DNA of 64,000 nucleotides from Tenacibaculum holothuriorum (GTDB taxonomy: Bacteria > Bacteroidota > Bacteroidia > Flavobacteriales > Flavobacteriaceae). The stretch spans positions 124,001-188,000 of the forward strand of contig NZ_LAPZ01000002.1 of the NCBI RefSeq assembly GCF_002120225.1, in the 5' to 3' direction. The stretch's first letter is position 1; each line of letters starts with the position of its first letter. A program made the position numbers and the translations under genes. This document shows, piece after piece, positions 16,256-25,245 of this stretch. Below the pieces are notes generated by a model. That model worked only from the letters and a program-made list of their open reading frames with translations, was not told the DNA's origin and did not search any database.

Positions 16256-16590
16256 TGTTAAAAAATTAAATTTTGTAAAATAATTATTTTGTAGAAAAAC
16301 CATTTTGTAAACAATATCGTAATAAAACTACTTTAAAAATAGTAATACAACAATAACGGAAGGGTTTTTTTAACGATTTCAAATATTTGCTTTTTATTTT
16401 TAAACACCAAATATTTTTAAACACCCTAGTCATTCAATAGGAAAGCCTCTAAAAATCACTACGGAATTAATATTAGTACAAAAGAACAAAATGTTAAAGT
16501 TTTAACACAACACCCAAAAAAACATCAAATAATTATCCGTTTCACATAAAAATTAAACATTATTTAAGTTTTTGTTAATTTTAAAACAAC
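16256..16590. other. AT-rich intergenic region upstream of the metalloprotease gene
   Basis: No gene is supported in these 335 bases on either strand. The only structure seen is a 14-bp direct repeat TATTTTTAAACACC at 16395-16408 and 16412-16425. The region must carry the metalloprotease promoter, but no exact TAnnTTTG element is visible. Confidence 0.5.
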
Positions 16591-16623
16591 AAAAATCTCA
16601 ACCATATAATGATTGAGATTTTT
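16591..16623 (-). terminator. terminator of sufS
   Basis: An 11-bp stem AAAAATCTCAA (16591-16601) / TTGAGATTTTT (16613-16623) with an 11-nt loop and T-rich flanks lies 25 nt after the sufS stop codon on the minus strand. Confidence 0.85.
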
Positions 16624-16648
16624 ATTTATAATTAAGTTTATTTTGTAA

Positions 16649-17860
16649 TTAACTCAACATCATTTGAGCTTTCGTAACTGCAGCTACTAATAAATCAACT
16701 TCTTCTTTAGTATTATAAAAAGAGAAAGACGCTCGTACTGTACCGGGTATTTTATAATAATCCATTATAGGTTGTGCGCAATGATGTCCTGTTCTTACTG
16801 CTACACCTAACTTATCTAAAATTGCTCCAACATCGTAAGGATGTATTCCTTCTAAATTAAAAGAAATAACCGATGTTTTATTAGAAGTTCCATAAATTCT
16901 TAATCCGTCAACTTTTTGTAACTCTTCAGTTGCATAAGCTAGCAATTCGTTCTCTTGCATCGCAATTGCATTGAAACCAATGTTATTCATATAATCTATA
17001 GCAACACCAAAAGCTATACCTCCGCAAATATTTGGTGTACCAGCTTCAAACTTATGTGGTAAACCTGCATAAGTAGTTTGTTCAAAAGTTACGGTTTCTA
17101 TCATTTCTCCTCCTCCTTGATATGGTGGCAACAGCTTCAACAATTCTTCTTTACCATACAACATTCCAACACCAGTAGGACCACACATTTTATGAGCAGA
17201 CGCTACATAAAAATCTACATCTAACTCTTGTACATCTGGTTTTATATGTGGACAAGACTGCGCTCCATCAATTAAAACATAAGCACCGAATTTATGAGCT
17301 GCATGAATAATTTCTTCAATAGGATTTATAGTTCCTAAAGCATTTGAAACATGATTACAGAAAACCAATTTAGTTTTTCCGTTTAGTAGCTCATGGTAAA
17401 TATCCATTCGTAAACTTCCGTCTTCATCCATCGGAATTACACGTAAAACTGCTCCTGTCTTTTCACATAACATTTGCCAAGGCACAATATTAGAGTGATG
17501 TTCTAAAGCAGAAACAATTACCTCATCTCCTTCATTTAACAAAGCAGAAAAACCAGACGCCACAATATTAATACTGTGCGTTGTTCCTGAAGTTAAAATG
17601 ATTTCGTATGATTTCTTTGCATTAAAATGTTTTTGAATTTTAATACGTGCTTCTTCATATTTATCAGTCGCTTCTTGACTTAATGTATGCACACCTCTAT
17701 GAATATTTGCATTGTAGTTCGAGTAATAATCTACAATTGCATCAATAACTATTTGAGGAGTTTGAGAAGTTGCTCCATTATCTAAATACACTAATTGCTT
17801 TCCGTGAACTTTTCTGTTTAAAATCGGAAAATCAGCACGAATTTTATCTATAGAAAACAT
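16649..17860 (-). CDS. sufS: cysteine desulfurase, SufS type
   Basis: This PLP enzyme takes sulfur from cysteine for Fe-S cluster assembly. The 403-aa protein has the SufS start (FPILNRKVHGKQLVYLDNG), the PLP Lys in SAHKMCGPTGVGML, the Asp in VLIDGAQS, and the persulfide Cys in VRTGHHCAQPIM. ATG at 17860 gives the family-like start MFSIDKIRADFP; the open frame upstream begins at a TTG and is unlike the family. The other suf genes are not adjacent, so it is transcribed alone from the promoter at 17882-17909. Confidence 0.94.
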   Translation of the reverse strand: MFSIDKIRADFPILNRKVHGKQLVYLDNGATSQTPQIVIDAIVDYYSNYNANIHRGVHTLSQEATDKYEEARIKIQKHFNAKKSYEIILTSGTTHSINIVASGFSALLNEGDEVIVSALEHHSNIVPWQMLCEKTGAVLRVIPMDEDGSLRMDIYHELLNGKTKLVFCNHVSNALGTINPIEEIIHAAHKFGAYVLIDGAQSCPHIKPDVQELDVDFYVASAHKMCGPTGVGMLYGKEELLKLLPPYQGGGEMIETVTFEQTTYAGLPHKFEAGTPNICGGIAFGVAIDYMNNIGFNAIAMQENELLAYATEELQKVDGLRIYGTSNKTSVISFNLEGIHPYDVGAILDKLGVAVRTGHHCAQPIMDYYKIPGTVRASFSFYNTKEEVDLLVAAVTKAQMMLS

Positions 17861-17881
17861 ATAAATATTCAAAATTTTAAA

Positions 17882-17909
17882 CAAAGGTACTGCTTGTTAA
17901 CTAAACCAA
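17882..17909 (-). promoter_or_regulatory. sufS promoter
   Basis: On the minus strand TTG (17907-17909) is followed by 17 nt and an exact -7 element TACCTTTG (17882-17889). It ends 21 nt before the ATG. Both elements and the spacing fit the Flavobacterium consensus TTG-N17-23-TAnnTTTG. Confidence 0.7.
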
Positions 17910-17975
17910 CAATCAAACCAAGAGATAAATCCTACTTAGCTAATAGTCTTATCATTATGTTAACTTTTAAATAAT

Positions 17976-17983
17976 TACATTTG
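17976..17983 (+). promoter_or_regulatory. -7 element of the serine hydrolase gene
   Basis: TACATTTG is an exact TAnnTTTG, ending 14 nt before the ATG at 17998. No good TTG was seen at -33. Confidence 0.55.
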
Positions 17984-17997
17984 TTAAAAAATAAAGA

Positions 17998-19335
17998 ATG
18001 AAAATTTTAAAAAAGTCCCTCCTTTTAGTTTTAGTACTACTAATTGCTGCATTTATTTACAATTACCCGAAACTTAATATTCTTGCTGGGTATTCTGCAA
18101 AAAACACAGCCTCTTCGGTATTTTTAGCAGATAGAAGTTTGGAATTTACTGATGAAAACGACAATAACTTCTCTCCTATTAATTTAACTACTGATGAAAT
18201 TAATAAAGAAAAAAAATACGCTACAGGTTCTGCTTTTGGTTTATTAACTCGAAAAGCAGTTTATAGAAAAGAGCTTGGAGCGGTTTTAATTAATGATGAT
18301 TATGATGTTAATCAAAAGTTATTAGTTCCTAAGAGAACTATTCCTAATAACACAACTCCGTATCCTTATGGAAATGCACCTCAAAAAGACACTGTATTTT
18401 CTAATGTAGATTATGACAAGTTAAACCAAACTGTTAAATCAATCTTTAACGATGTAAACAAAACCAGAGCTGTAGTTGTTTTGTACAAAGATCAAATTAT
18501 TGCTGAACATTACGGACAAGGAATTAACAAAAACTCAAAGCTTTTAGGTTGGTCTATGACTAAGAGTATTACTAGTACTTTGTTTGGAATTTTACAATGT
18601 AAAGGAAAAATAGATGTTCATGCAAAAGCACCTATTGAAGAATGGCAAAACGATGAACGTAAAAACATAACTATTCATAATTTATTACAAATGAATTGTG
18701 GTTTAGAATGGTTAGAAGATTACAATACCATTTCTGATGCTACTAGAATGTTGTTTTTGGACAAAAACATGACTACAACGCAAGTTAAAAAACCGCTTAT
18801 TTCGAAACCTAATGAATCTTTCAATTATTCATCGGGAGTAACAAATGTACTTTCGGGTATTTTACGAAAGCAGTTTGATACTCATCAAGAATATCTTGAT
18901 TTTTGGTACAGTTCTTTAATTGATAAAATTGGAATGAACTCTATGACTATTGAAACCGATATGAGTGGAAACTATGTTGGTTCTTCATATGCTTGGGCAA
19001 CTCCAAGAGATTGGGCTAAACTTGGTTTATTATACTTACACAATGGTGAGTGGAACGGAGAAAACTTATTCGATAAAGATTGGGTTACTTATGCCACTAC
19101 TCCAACTCCAACATCTAACACTAAAAAAGATGGTGGTTACGGTGCACAAATTTGGTTGAATACAGGTAATCGTTATCCTGATGTTTCTAAAAAAATGTTC
19201 TCTTTTAATGGGTATCAAGGTCAAAATGTATTTATTTTGCCTGACGAAAATCTAGTTGTTGTTCGTATGGGGCTTACAAAAAATGCCGATATGAATACAT
19301 TTTTAAAAGAAATTACAGCAGCTGTTAAACACTAA
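17998..19335 (+). CDS. beta-lactamase-family serine hydrolase
   Basis: The 445-aa protein starts with a membrane-anchor or signal segment (about residues 5-24), so the enzyme domain is probably periplasmic. The penicillin-binding/class C fold is shown by WSMTKSITS (Ser-X-X-Lys nucleophile motif), FNYSSGVTN at the Tyr motif and the late NGYQGQN in place of the Lys/His-X-Gly triad. Such proteins are often esterases, D-amino-peptidases or peptidoglycan-related hydrolases rather than true beta-lactamases. The SdpI-like gene starts 2 nt after its stop, so the two are cotranscribed. Confidence 0.85.
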   Translation: MKILKKSLLLVLVLLIAAFIYNYPKLNILAGYSAKNTASSVFLADRSLEFTDENDNNFSPINLTTDEINKEKKYATGSAFGLLTRKAVYRKELGAVLINDDYDVNQKLLVPKRTIPNNTTPYPYGNAPQKDTVFSNVDYDKLNQTVKSIFNDVNKTRAVVVLYKDQIIAEHYGQGINKNSKLLGWSMTKSITSTLFGILQCKGKIDVHAKAPIEEWQNDERKNITIHNLLQMNCGLEWLEDYNTISDATRMLFLDKNMTTTQVKKPLISKPNESFNYSSGVTNVLSGILRKQFDTHQEYLDFWYSSLIDKIGMNSMTIETDMSGNYVGSSYAWATPRDWAKLGLLYLHNGEWNGENLFDKDWVTYATTPTPTSNTKKDGGYGAQIWLNTGNRYPDVSKKMFSFNGYQGQNVFILPDENLVVVRMGLTKNADMNTFLKEITAAVKH

Positions 19336-19337
19336 GC

Positions 19338-19682
19338 ATGAATCCGTATTACTACGTTTTATCTATAAATGGTTTATTATTTTTATTGAGTATCGTATTC
19401 TATTTTTTTCCGCCAAAGAAAATAAATTCTCTTTATGGTTATCGCACCAATAGAACAATGCTAAATGAAACTATTTGGAATTTTGCGAATACATTTTTCA
19501 CCAAAGAGTTATTAAAATATGCAGGATTTTCTTTTGTCGCAGCTTTACTATTAGTGGTATTTAATAAAAGTATAAGCTGGCAACCTATGGCTATTATGCT
19601 ATTATCTTTAGCTGTAAGTGTTATAAAAACTGAACAAGAATTGACTAAAAATTTTGATAAAGAAGGGAAGAGAAAAAAGTAA
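19338..19682 (+). CDS. SdpI-family membrane protein
   Basis: The 114-aa protein has three predicted membrane helices. The loop after the first reads FPPKKINSLYGYRTNRTMLN, the hallmark of the SdpI/YhfL family, whose founding member gives immunity to a peptide toxin in Bacillus. Most family members have no demonstrated immunity role. It is coupled to the serine hydrolase gene (2-nt gap) and ends 1 nt before a convergent gene. Confidence 0.8.
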   Translation: MNPYYYVLSINGLLFLLSIVFYFFPPKKINSLYGYRTNRTMLNETIWNFANTFFTKELLKYAGFSFVAALLLVVFNKSISWQPMAIMLLSLAVSVIKTEQELTKNFDKEGKRKK

Positions 19683-19683
19683 A

Positions 19684-20361
19684 CTACTTTACATATTCTT
19701 CTTTCAATAGCGTAATATCATCAATAATTTTTTGCATATTTTCTTTTTTTGTTCCGTCGTACATACCTCTAATACGACCTTCTTTATCAATTAAAATAAA
19801 GTTTTCGGTATGTACCCAATCGTTTTCACCACCATCACCTTCATCTAAGACAGCAAAATATTGTTTACGTGCTAAACTGTAAATATGCTTTTTTGCACCC
19901 GTAGTAACGTTCCATTTTCCATCAATTACTCCTTTAGCATCTGCATATTTTCGTAATTGAGGAACACTATCCATTACTGGAGTTACTGAATGTGATAAAA
20001 ACATAATATCATCGTCATTCTTATAGTGTTCTTGTAATTCTCCCATATTATACGCCATAGGAATACAAATACTCTGGCAGCGAGTAAAAAAGAAATCGGC
20101 TATATAAATTTTGTCTTTGTAATTAGCATTCGTAATTACCTCTCCGTTTTGATTAATCAATTCAAAACTTCCTACTCTATGATGCTTCTTTTGGTTTCTT
20201 ACAGACTCATCTACCAACTTCGGATTAATATCAGCAGGATTATAAATAGGTAATCTATCTTCAACCTTCAATAAATGATAAAAAACAGGAATTCCAATAG
20301 CAGAAAACACTAATAGAAATATAAGCGTACTTTTTGATTTTTTGAAGAATTTAAGATCCAT
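19684..20361 (-). CDS. SCO1/SenC-family copper-binding thioredoxin-fold protein
   Basis: The 225-aa protein has an N-terminal membrane anchor (about residues 11-28) and a periplasmic SCO domain. The copper-site Cys pair is in FFFTRCQSICIPM (CX3C) and the conserved His is in VHTENFILIDKEG. A typical SCO middle section (LSHSVTPVMDSV) is present. SCO proteins deliver copper to the CuA centre of cytochrome c oxidase or act as thiol-disulfide reductases. No oxidase genes lie nearby, so the client is unknown. Confidence 0.92.
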   Translation of the reverse strand: MDLKFFKKSKSTLIFLLVFSAIGIPVFYHLLKVEDRLPIYNPADINPKLVDESVRNQKKHHRVGSFELINQNGEVITNANYKDKIYIADFFFTRCQSICIPMAYNMGELQEHYKNDDDIMFLSHSVTPVMDSVPQLRKYADAKGVIDGKWNVTTGAKKHIYSLARKQYFAVLDEGDGGENDWVHTENFILIDKEGRIRGMYDGTKKENMQKIIDDITLLKEEYVK

Positions 20362-20481
20362 CTCGTGATATTTTTTGCAAAAATACGATGAAAAAAATGC
20401 TAATTAAAAGTAGTACGTAAAAACTTTGTTAAATCCCGTACTCTACGTAAATCAATACTTTTAGAACTCTTATTAAAAACG

Positions 20482-20489
20482 TACATTTG
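20482..20489 (+). promoter_or_regulatory. -7 element of rseP
   Basis: TACATTTG is an exact TAnnTTTG, ending 31 nt before the rseP ATG. A TTA, not TTG, lies at the expected -33 position. Confidence 0.5.
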
Positions 20490-20520
20490 TCAGATTTTAA
20501 ATTTTAGACAAAACCCTTTT

Positions 20521-21867
20521 ATGGAAATTTTAATAAAAGCATCTCAATTTATTTTAAGCTTATCGCTTTTAATAGTGCTACATGAGTTAGGACATTTTAT
20601 TCCTGCTAAACTTTTTAAAACTAAAGTTGAAAAATTTTACCTTTTCTTTGATTATAAATTTTCATTATTTAAAAAGAAAATTGGCGAAACTGTTTACGGT
20701 ATTGGTTGGATTCCATTAGGAGGTTACGTAAAAATTGCAGGTATGATAGACGAAAGTATGGATACTGAGCAAATGAAAGAAGAACCTAAACCATGGGAAT
20801 TTCGTTCTAAACCCGCATGGCAACGTTTAATTATTATGTTAGGTGGTGTTTTTGTAAACTTTGTGTTAGGTATTTTAATTTACATCTGCCTAATGTGGGC
20901 GTACGGAGAGCGATTTTTACCAAACGACAACGTAAAAGATGGTGTTTGGGTTCAAGATCAATTAGCGGTAGATTTAGGTTTAGAAACTGGAGATAAAATC
21001 TTAACTATTGATGGTGAAAAAATTAGAATGTTTAGAGAATTACCTATTTCTTTTATTAATGGTAACGAATATACTATTGAAAGAAATGGTGAAGTAATTA
21101 CTAAAAAGATTCCTACTGACTTTATCTCAAAATTAGTAGATCGTGGTAAAGAGGCTGGTTCTTTCTTATATCCAAGATTTCCGTTTGCAATTAGTGCAGT
21201 TTCTAAAGATTCTCCTAATGTAAATTCAGGATTACAAAAGAAGGATATTATTACTGCTGTTAATGATACTCCTATAAAATATTATGATGAAGCTGAACAA
21301 AAACTAGCTTTATTCAAAAATCAAAACGTAACACTTACCGTAAATCGTAATGATGAAGTTTTAAAAATTCCTGCTACTATTACTAACGAAGGTAAATTAG
21401 GTGTTGTTTTTGGAACTTTAGGAAGTAAAGATTTAGAAAAATTAGGGTATTATCAATTAGCTGAAAAGTCTTATACCTTAAGGCAAGCGATTCCTGCTGG
21501 AACAAAAAAAGCGTGGAATACCTTAACTAACTACGTAAAACAAATAAAAAAAATTATTAACCCAAGCACAGGAGCTTATAAAGGTTTAGGTGGTTTTATT
21601 TCTATAGGTAGCATTTTCCCATCTGAATGGAGCGCAGAAAGCTTTTGGAATATTACTGCTTTCTTATCAATCATGTTAGGGTTTATGAACTTATTACCAA
21701 TTCCTGCTTTAGATGGTGGACATGTTATGTTTACTCTTTGGGAAATGATTACTGGAAAAAAACCTAGTGATAAGTTTCTAGAGTACGCACAAGTTGTTGG
21801 TTTTGTATTATTATTAACCTTATTATTATTTGCCAACGGTAACGATATATTTAGGCTGTTTAAATAA
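20521..21867 (+). CDS. rseP: RIP metalloprotease RseP (M50 site-2 protease)
   Basis: The 448-aa integral membrane zinc protease cleaves substrates inside the membrane, typically anti-sigma factors after a first site-1 cut. Motifs are the zinc site HELGHF near residues 21-26, one or two periplasmic PDZ domains in the middle (for example NSGLQKKDIITAVND), and the third metal ligand in LPIPALDGGH near residue 395. It is transcribed alone and followed by a strong terminator. The anti-sigma substrate is not in the window. Confidence 0.95.
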   Translation: MEILIKASQFILSLSLLIVLHELGHFIPAKLFKTKVEKFYLFFDYKFSLFKKKIGETVYGIGWIPLGGYVKIAGMIDESMDTEQMKEEPKPWEFRSKPAWQRLIIMLGGVFVNFVLGILIYICLMWAYGERFLPNDNVKDGVWVQDQLAVDLGLETGDKILTIDGEKIRMFRELPISFINGNEYTIERNGEVITKKIPTDFISKLVDRGKEAGSFLYPRFPFAISAVSKDSPNVNSGLQKKDIITAVNDTPIKYYDEAEQKLALFKNQNVTLTVNRNDEVLKIPATITNEGKLGVVFGTLGSKDLEKLGYYQLAEKSYTLRQAIPAGTKKAWNTLTNYVKQIKKIINPSTGAYKGLGGFISIGSIFPSEWSAESFWNITAFLSIMLGFMNLLPIPALDGGHVMFTLWEMITGKKPSDKFLEYAQVVGFVLLLTLLLFANGNDIFRLFK

Positions 21868-21886
21868 TAAAGCATAAACTCAAAAT

Positions 21887-21918
21887 AAAAAACCACTAGT
21901 AATTACTAGTGGTTTTTT
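21887..21918. terminator. bidirectional terminator between rseP and a small membrane protein gene
   Basis: A near-perfect palindrome with stem AACCACTAGT (21891-21900) / ACTAGTGGTT (21905-21914), loop AATT, A-run on the left and T-run on the right. It serves rseP on the plus strand and the convergent minus-strand operon. Confidence 0.9.
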
Positions 21919-21940
21919 ATTTTATATAATAGTTAAAGCG

Positions 21941-22126
21941 CTATTCTTCTTTCTTTTGATTTCTATTAATTATTACCGTTCCTACTAAAGAAGCTCCAAT
22001 AACAATTCCGCTTAAAGCATCTAAAAACTCTCCTTCCCTTATTACAACTCCATAAAGAGCAAATAAAACAGATGCTAAACCTAAACCGATAATTAAGTAT
22101 TCAAGCGATTTACTCATAACAAACAT
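21941..22126 (-). CDS. small membrane protein of unknown function
   Basis: The product is 61 aa with two membrane helices (about residues 9-26 and 34-53) and a charged tail RNQKKEE. No family was recognised. Two starts are possible: ATG at 22126 (MFVMSKSLE, 3 nt after the upstream stop) or ATG at 22117 (MSKSLE). It is the last gene of the GNAT-aspartokinase-acyltransferase operon, so its expression is tied to the bifunctional acyltransferase gene. Confidence 0.7.
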   Translation of the reverse strand: MFVMSKSLEYLIIGLGLASVLFALYGVVIREGEFLDALSGIVIGASLVGTVIINRNQKKEE

Positions 22127-22129
22127 CTA

Positions 22130-23938
22130 TTATTTGTTGTTAGCCTCAGCAGCTTTTCTTTCTAATTCTGCTTGAAATTCTTCCATTACAGGTTTTACGG
22201 TACTCTCAGGAATATCAGCAACTTTAATATACATTAATCCGTCTACAGCATTATTAAACTTAGGATCTACATTAAAAGCTACTAAACGCGCATTTTGTTT
22301 TACGTACTTCTTAATAAGCACAGGAATACGTAATGCTCCAGGTTCTATTTCATCAATAATCTTATCGAACTTTTGCATATCTGCTTCCGTAGCATCAAAA
22401 ACAAAATCTTTATCGGCATCTTTAAGACTTACCTTAAATTCCTTTTTTGGATGGATATATTGCGCCACATACGGATCGTAATAGTGAGATTTCATAAACT
22501 CAATCATTAACGATTTTGAGAATTCAGAAAATTGATTACTAATACTCACACCACCCATTAAATATTTGTACTTAGGATAACGAAGCGTTACATGTACAAT
22601 ACCTTTCCAAAGTAAAAATAACGGCATTGGTTTTTGTTGGTAATTTTTAGAAATAAAAGCTCTACCTAACTCAATAGTACTTTGCATCATTGAATATAAC
22701 TCAGGCTCAATTCTAAACAGTGTGTGAATGTAAAATCCGTTTATCCCATATTTTTTATAAATGTCTTTTCCAAGTCCCATTCTGTATGCTCCAACCAACT
22801 CATTTTGCACGTTATCCCACAAAAATAAATGGTGATAATACTTATCGAACTTATCTAAATCGATAGACTTATTTGTTCCTTCACCAACATCTCTAAAGGT
22901 AACTTCACGTAACCTTCCTATTTCATGTAAAAGATTTGGTATTTCTTTAGCATTAGCAAAAAACACTTCATAGTTTTTACTTTCTAATAATCTCTTCCCT
23001 TGATCTCTTAACTCATCTACTTCTTTAACAAAAAGATCTACAGGTTTTTGAGAAGTGATTTTTTTAGCTTTTTTAGGGATTTTTAGATTTTGTGTTGATA
23101 AAATCTTTTGAGGTGTTTTCTCAAAAGGATTTGCCAACATATAGGTTTTCTTACGTAAAAACTGATAGAAATCTGGAATTTCAGGATACGCATCTTGGTC
23201 TTTAACGGATATAGGTTTACCTATTCTTACTTTAATAGTTCTACTTTTTTGAGACAACAATTCTGAAGGTAATTTAGCTGTACGTAAAGTGTCACTTATT
23301 TTAGATAAAAAGTAAAACAGTCTACTATTTTTTGCATGGAAATAAATAGGAATAACTGGCACTTTTGCTTTCTTAATCAAACGAACAGCTCCTTCTTCCC
23401 ATTCTTTATCAACCATTAACTTTCCATCTCTGTATGTAGAAACTTCTCCTGCTGGAAAAATACCTAAGGGTTTCCCTTCTCTTAAATGCAACAATGCGTT
23501 TTTAATCCCAGCAACACTCGATTTTGCATCCTTGTGATTTTCAAAAGGATTCACAGGCATCACATAAGGCTTTAATGGCTCTATTCTGTGCAATAAAAAA
23601 TTCGCTATAATCTTATAGTCTGCTCTATGTTCTACCAACAACTTCAATAGTAAAATACCATCAATACCGCCTAAAGGATGGTTTGAAATCGTGATAAAAG
23701 GACCGTCTTTTGGAATACGTTTTAAATCTTCTTCAGGGATTTCAAAATCTATTTGAAACTCCTCCAAAAGACCATTTAAAAAAGGTAAATCTTTTTTATG
23801 CTTGTGTTTATTGTAAACTTTATTTGCAGTAGAAATTCGCAAAATCTTCATTAACAACCAACCTGAAAATGTTCCAAATACTCCAAGTTTATCGGTTCCA
23901 ATTGCTTTTGCAACTTCCTTCGGTGTTACTAATCCCAT
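22130..23938 (-). CDS. bifunctional lipid acyltransferase: PlsC-like domain fused to GNAT-type N-acyltransferase (OlsF-like)
   Basis: The 602-aa protein has an N-terminal lysophospholipid acyltransferase domain with ISNHPLGGIDGI (His and Asp of the catalytic motif, spaced HX5D) and FPAGEVSTYRDGKL as the acceptor site. A second domain from about residue 310 resembles the hemolysin-like GNAT N-acyltransferases of the OlsB type (RLREVTFRDVGEG, LFLWDNVQNELVGAYRMG, ELGRAFISKNYQ). This order matches OlsF, the bifunctional ornithine-lipid synthase described in Serratia and Flavobacterium johnsoniae. It probably makes ornithine, glycine or related amino-acid lipids. It lies in an operon with aspartokinase. 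Confidence 0.85.
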   Translation of the reverse strand: MGLVTPKEVAKAIGTDKLGVFGTFSGWLLMKILRISTANKVYNKHKHKKDLPFLNGLLEEFQIDFEIPEEDLKRIPKDGPFITISNHPLGGIDGILLLKLLVEHRADYKIIANFLLHRIEPLKPYVMPVNPFENHKDAKSSVAGIKNALLHLREGKPLGIFPAGEVSTYRDGKLMVDKEWEEGAVRLIKKAKVPVIPIYFHAKNSRLFYFLSKISDTLRTAKLPSELLSQKSRTIKVRIGKPISVKDQDAYPEIPDFYQFLRKKTYMLANPFEKTPQKILSTQNLKIPKKAKKITSQKPVDLFVKEVDELRDQGKRLLESKNYEVFFANAKEIPNLLHEIGRLREVTFRDVGEGTNKSIDLDKFDKYYHHLFLWDNVQNELVGAYRMGLGKDIYKKYGINGFYIHTLFRIEPELYSMMQSTIELGRAFISKNYQQKPMPLFLLWKGIVHVTLRYPKYKYLMGGVSISNQFSEFSKSLMIEFMKSHYYDPYVAQYIHPKKEFKVSLKDADKDFVFDATEADMQKFDKIIDEIEPGALRIPVLIKKYVKQNARLVAFNVDPKFNNAVDGLMYIKVADIPESTVKPVMEEFQAELERKAAEANNK

Positions 23939-23985
23939 AAATAAAAATAGTGGTTAGGCGTAACTGCAAATATAACAGAAATTTA

Positions 23986-25245
23986 TTAGCCCTGCACGTT
24001 TTCTTGTATGACAAACTGGGCTGTTTCTGTATTTATTTGTCGGATAATTGATTTTCCTTTTCTTTCGATACTTTCTAAGGATTCATTATCAAAATGACGA
24101 ATTGTAAACAACGTAACATTATGGTACGTTTGTAAATTAAATGTTGTTTGTAAATCATTACAAAAACGTTGAAAATTTTCATATTTATCTTCTATACAAA
24201 CCGAAAAACTAATGGCTGAATTCTGAATTAAATTAACCTTTAACTTGTACTCATGAAGTTTACTAAATACATGACTGATATTGTTTTCAACCATAAACGA
24301 AAAATCTTTAGCTGCTACGGATACTAAAATCTGATTTTTCTTTACAATAAAACAAGGTATATTAGGTTCTATTCCAACTCCTTTACTAACGCAAGTTCCT
24401 TGTTTATTTAAATCGTCAAATGAACGCACATATAACGGAATTCTCTTTTGTTCTAAAGGTTGCAAAGTTTTTGGGTGTATTACAGAAGCGCCATAAAAAG
24501 CCATTTCGATAGCTTCGGTATATGATATTTTTTTCAATAATTCTGTCTCATAAAAAACTCTAGGATCTGCATTTAAAACTCCATCTACATCTTTCCAAAT
24601 CGTAACACTTTTAGCATTTAAGCAATATGCAAAAATACCAGCGGTATAATCAGAACCTTCTCTTCCTAATGTTGTGGTTACATTTCCATTTCCTCCTAAA
24701 AAACCTTGAGTAATATTTAAGGTTGTTGTATCAACTTTTTGTTGGATATTTTCCTCTGTTAAACTCCAATTTATTTTAGCATCTCTATAATTCGCATCAG
24801 TTTTAATGCAATCTCTAACATCTAACCAAACATTATTGATGTTAATTTCTTGTAGGTAAGCACTTACAATAGTGGTTGACAATAATTCTCCATAACTTAC
24901 TATTTGATCGTATATATAGTTGTAGTTTGGTTCTTTATTTTGTGCCATGAACCCACTTAACTCACCAAATAAAAGGTTTACTTTATTGTAAATTTCATGG
25001 TCAGTTTGAAATAACCCATCCAACATATTACTATGAAACTCTTGCACAAAACCTAAAGCTTCTTTTAACTTGTTTTTATCGTTACAATATGCATCAACAA
25101 TTTTCTCAAAAGCATTCGTCATTTTTCCCATTGCAGAAATTACCACCAAGGTATTTTCTGTTCCTTCATGTTGTAAAACTCTTGCTACATTTTTTACTGC
25201 TTCCGGATTTTTTACCGAAGCTCCTCCAAACTTAAAAATTCTCAT
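23986..25245 (-). CDS. lysC: aspartate kinase (monofunctional)
   Basis: The enzyme phosphorylates aspartate at the start of the lysine/threonine/methionine pathway. The 419-aa protein has the kinase motifs FKFGGASVKN at the N-terminus, LGREGSDYTAG and IWKDVDGVLNADPR, then a C-terminal regulatory segment (about residues 290-419) with ACT-like strands (VAAKDFSFMVENNISHVF). No homoserine dehydrogenase domain is present. The start codon overlaps the upstream GNAT gene by 14 nt. The regulatory part is short and diverged, so feedback behaviour cannot be read from sequence. Confidence 0.92.
   Translation of the reverse strand: MRIFKFGGASVKNPEAVKNVARVLQHEGTENTLVVISAMGKMTNAFEKIVDAYCNDKNKLKEALGFVQEFHSNMLDGLFQTDHEIYNKVNLLFGELSGFMAQNKEPNYNYIYDQIVSYGELLSTTIVSAYLQEININNVWLDVRDCIKTDANYRDAKINWSLTEENIQQKVDTTTLNITQGFLGGNGNVTTTLGREGSDYTAGIFAYCLNAKSVTIWKDVDGVLNADPRVFYETELLKKISYTEAIEMAFYGASVIHPKTLQPLEQKRIPLYVRSFDDLNKQGTCVSKGVGIEPNIPCFIVKKNQILVSVAAKDFSFMVENNISHVFSKLHEYKLKVNLIQNSAISFSVCIEDKYENFQRFCNDLQTTFNLQTYHNVTLFTIRHFDNESLESIERKGKSIIRQINTETAQFVIQENVQG

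Noticed and set aside
16395-16425. Short direct repeat TATTTTTAAACACC (two copies) as a CRISPR or iteron
   Set aside because: Only two copies of 14 bp are present, in very AT-rich sequence with no further unit. Too weak for an array or origin.
17998-19682. Serine hydrolase plus SdpI-like gene as a toxin/immunity pair
   Set aside because: SdpI-family proteins are widespread without toxin genes, and the partner looks like an ordinary class C-type hydrolase, not a secreted peptide toxin.
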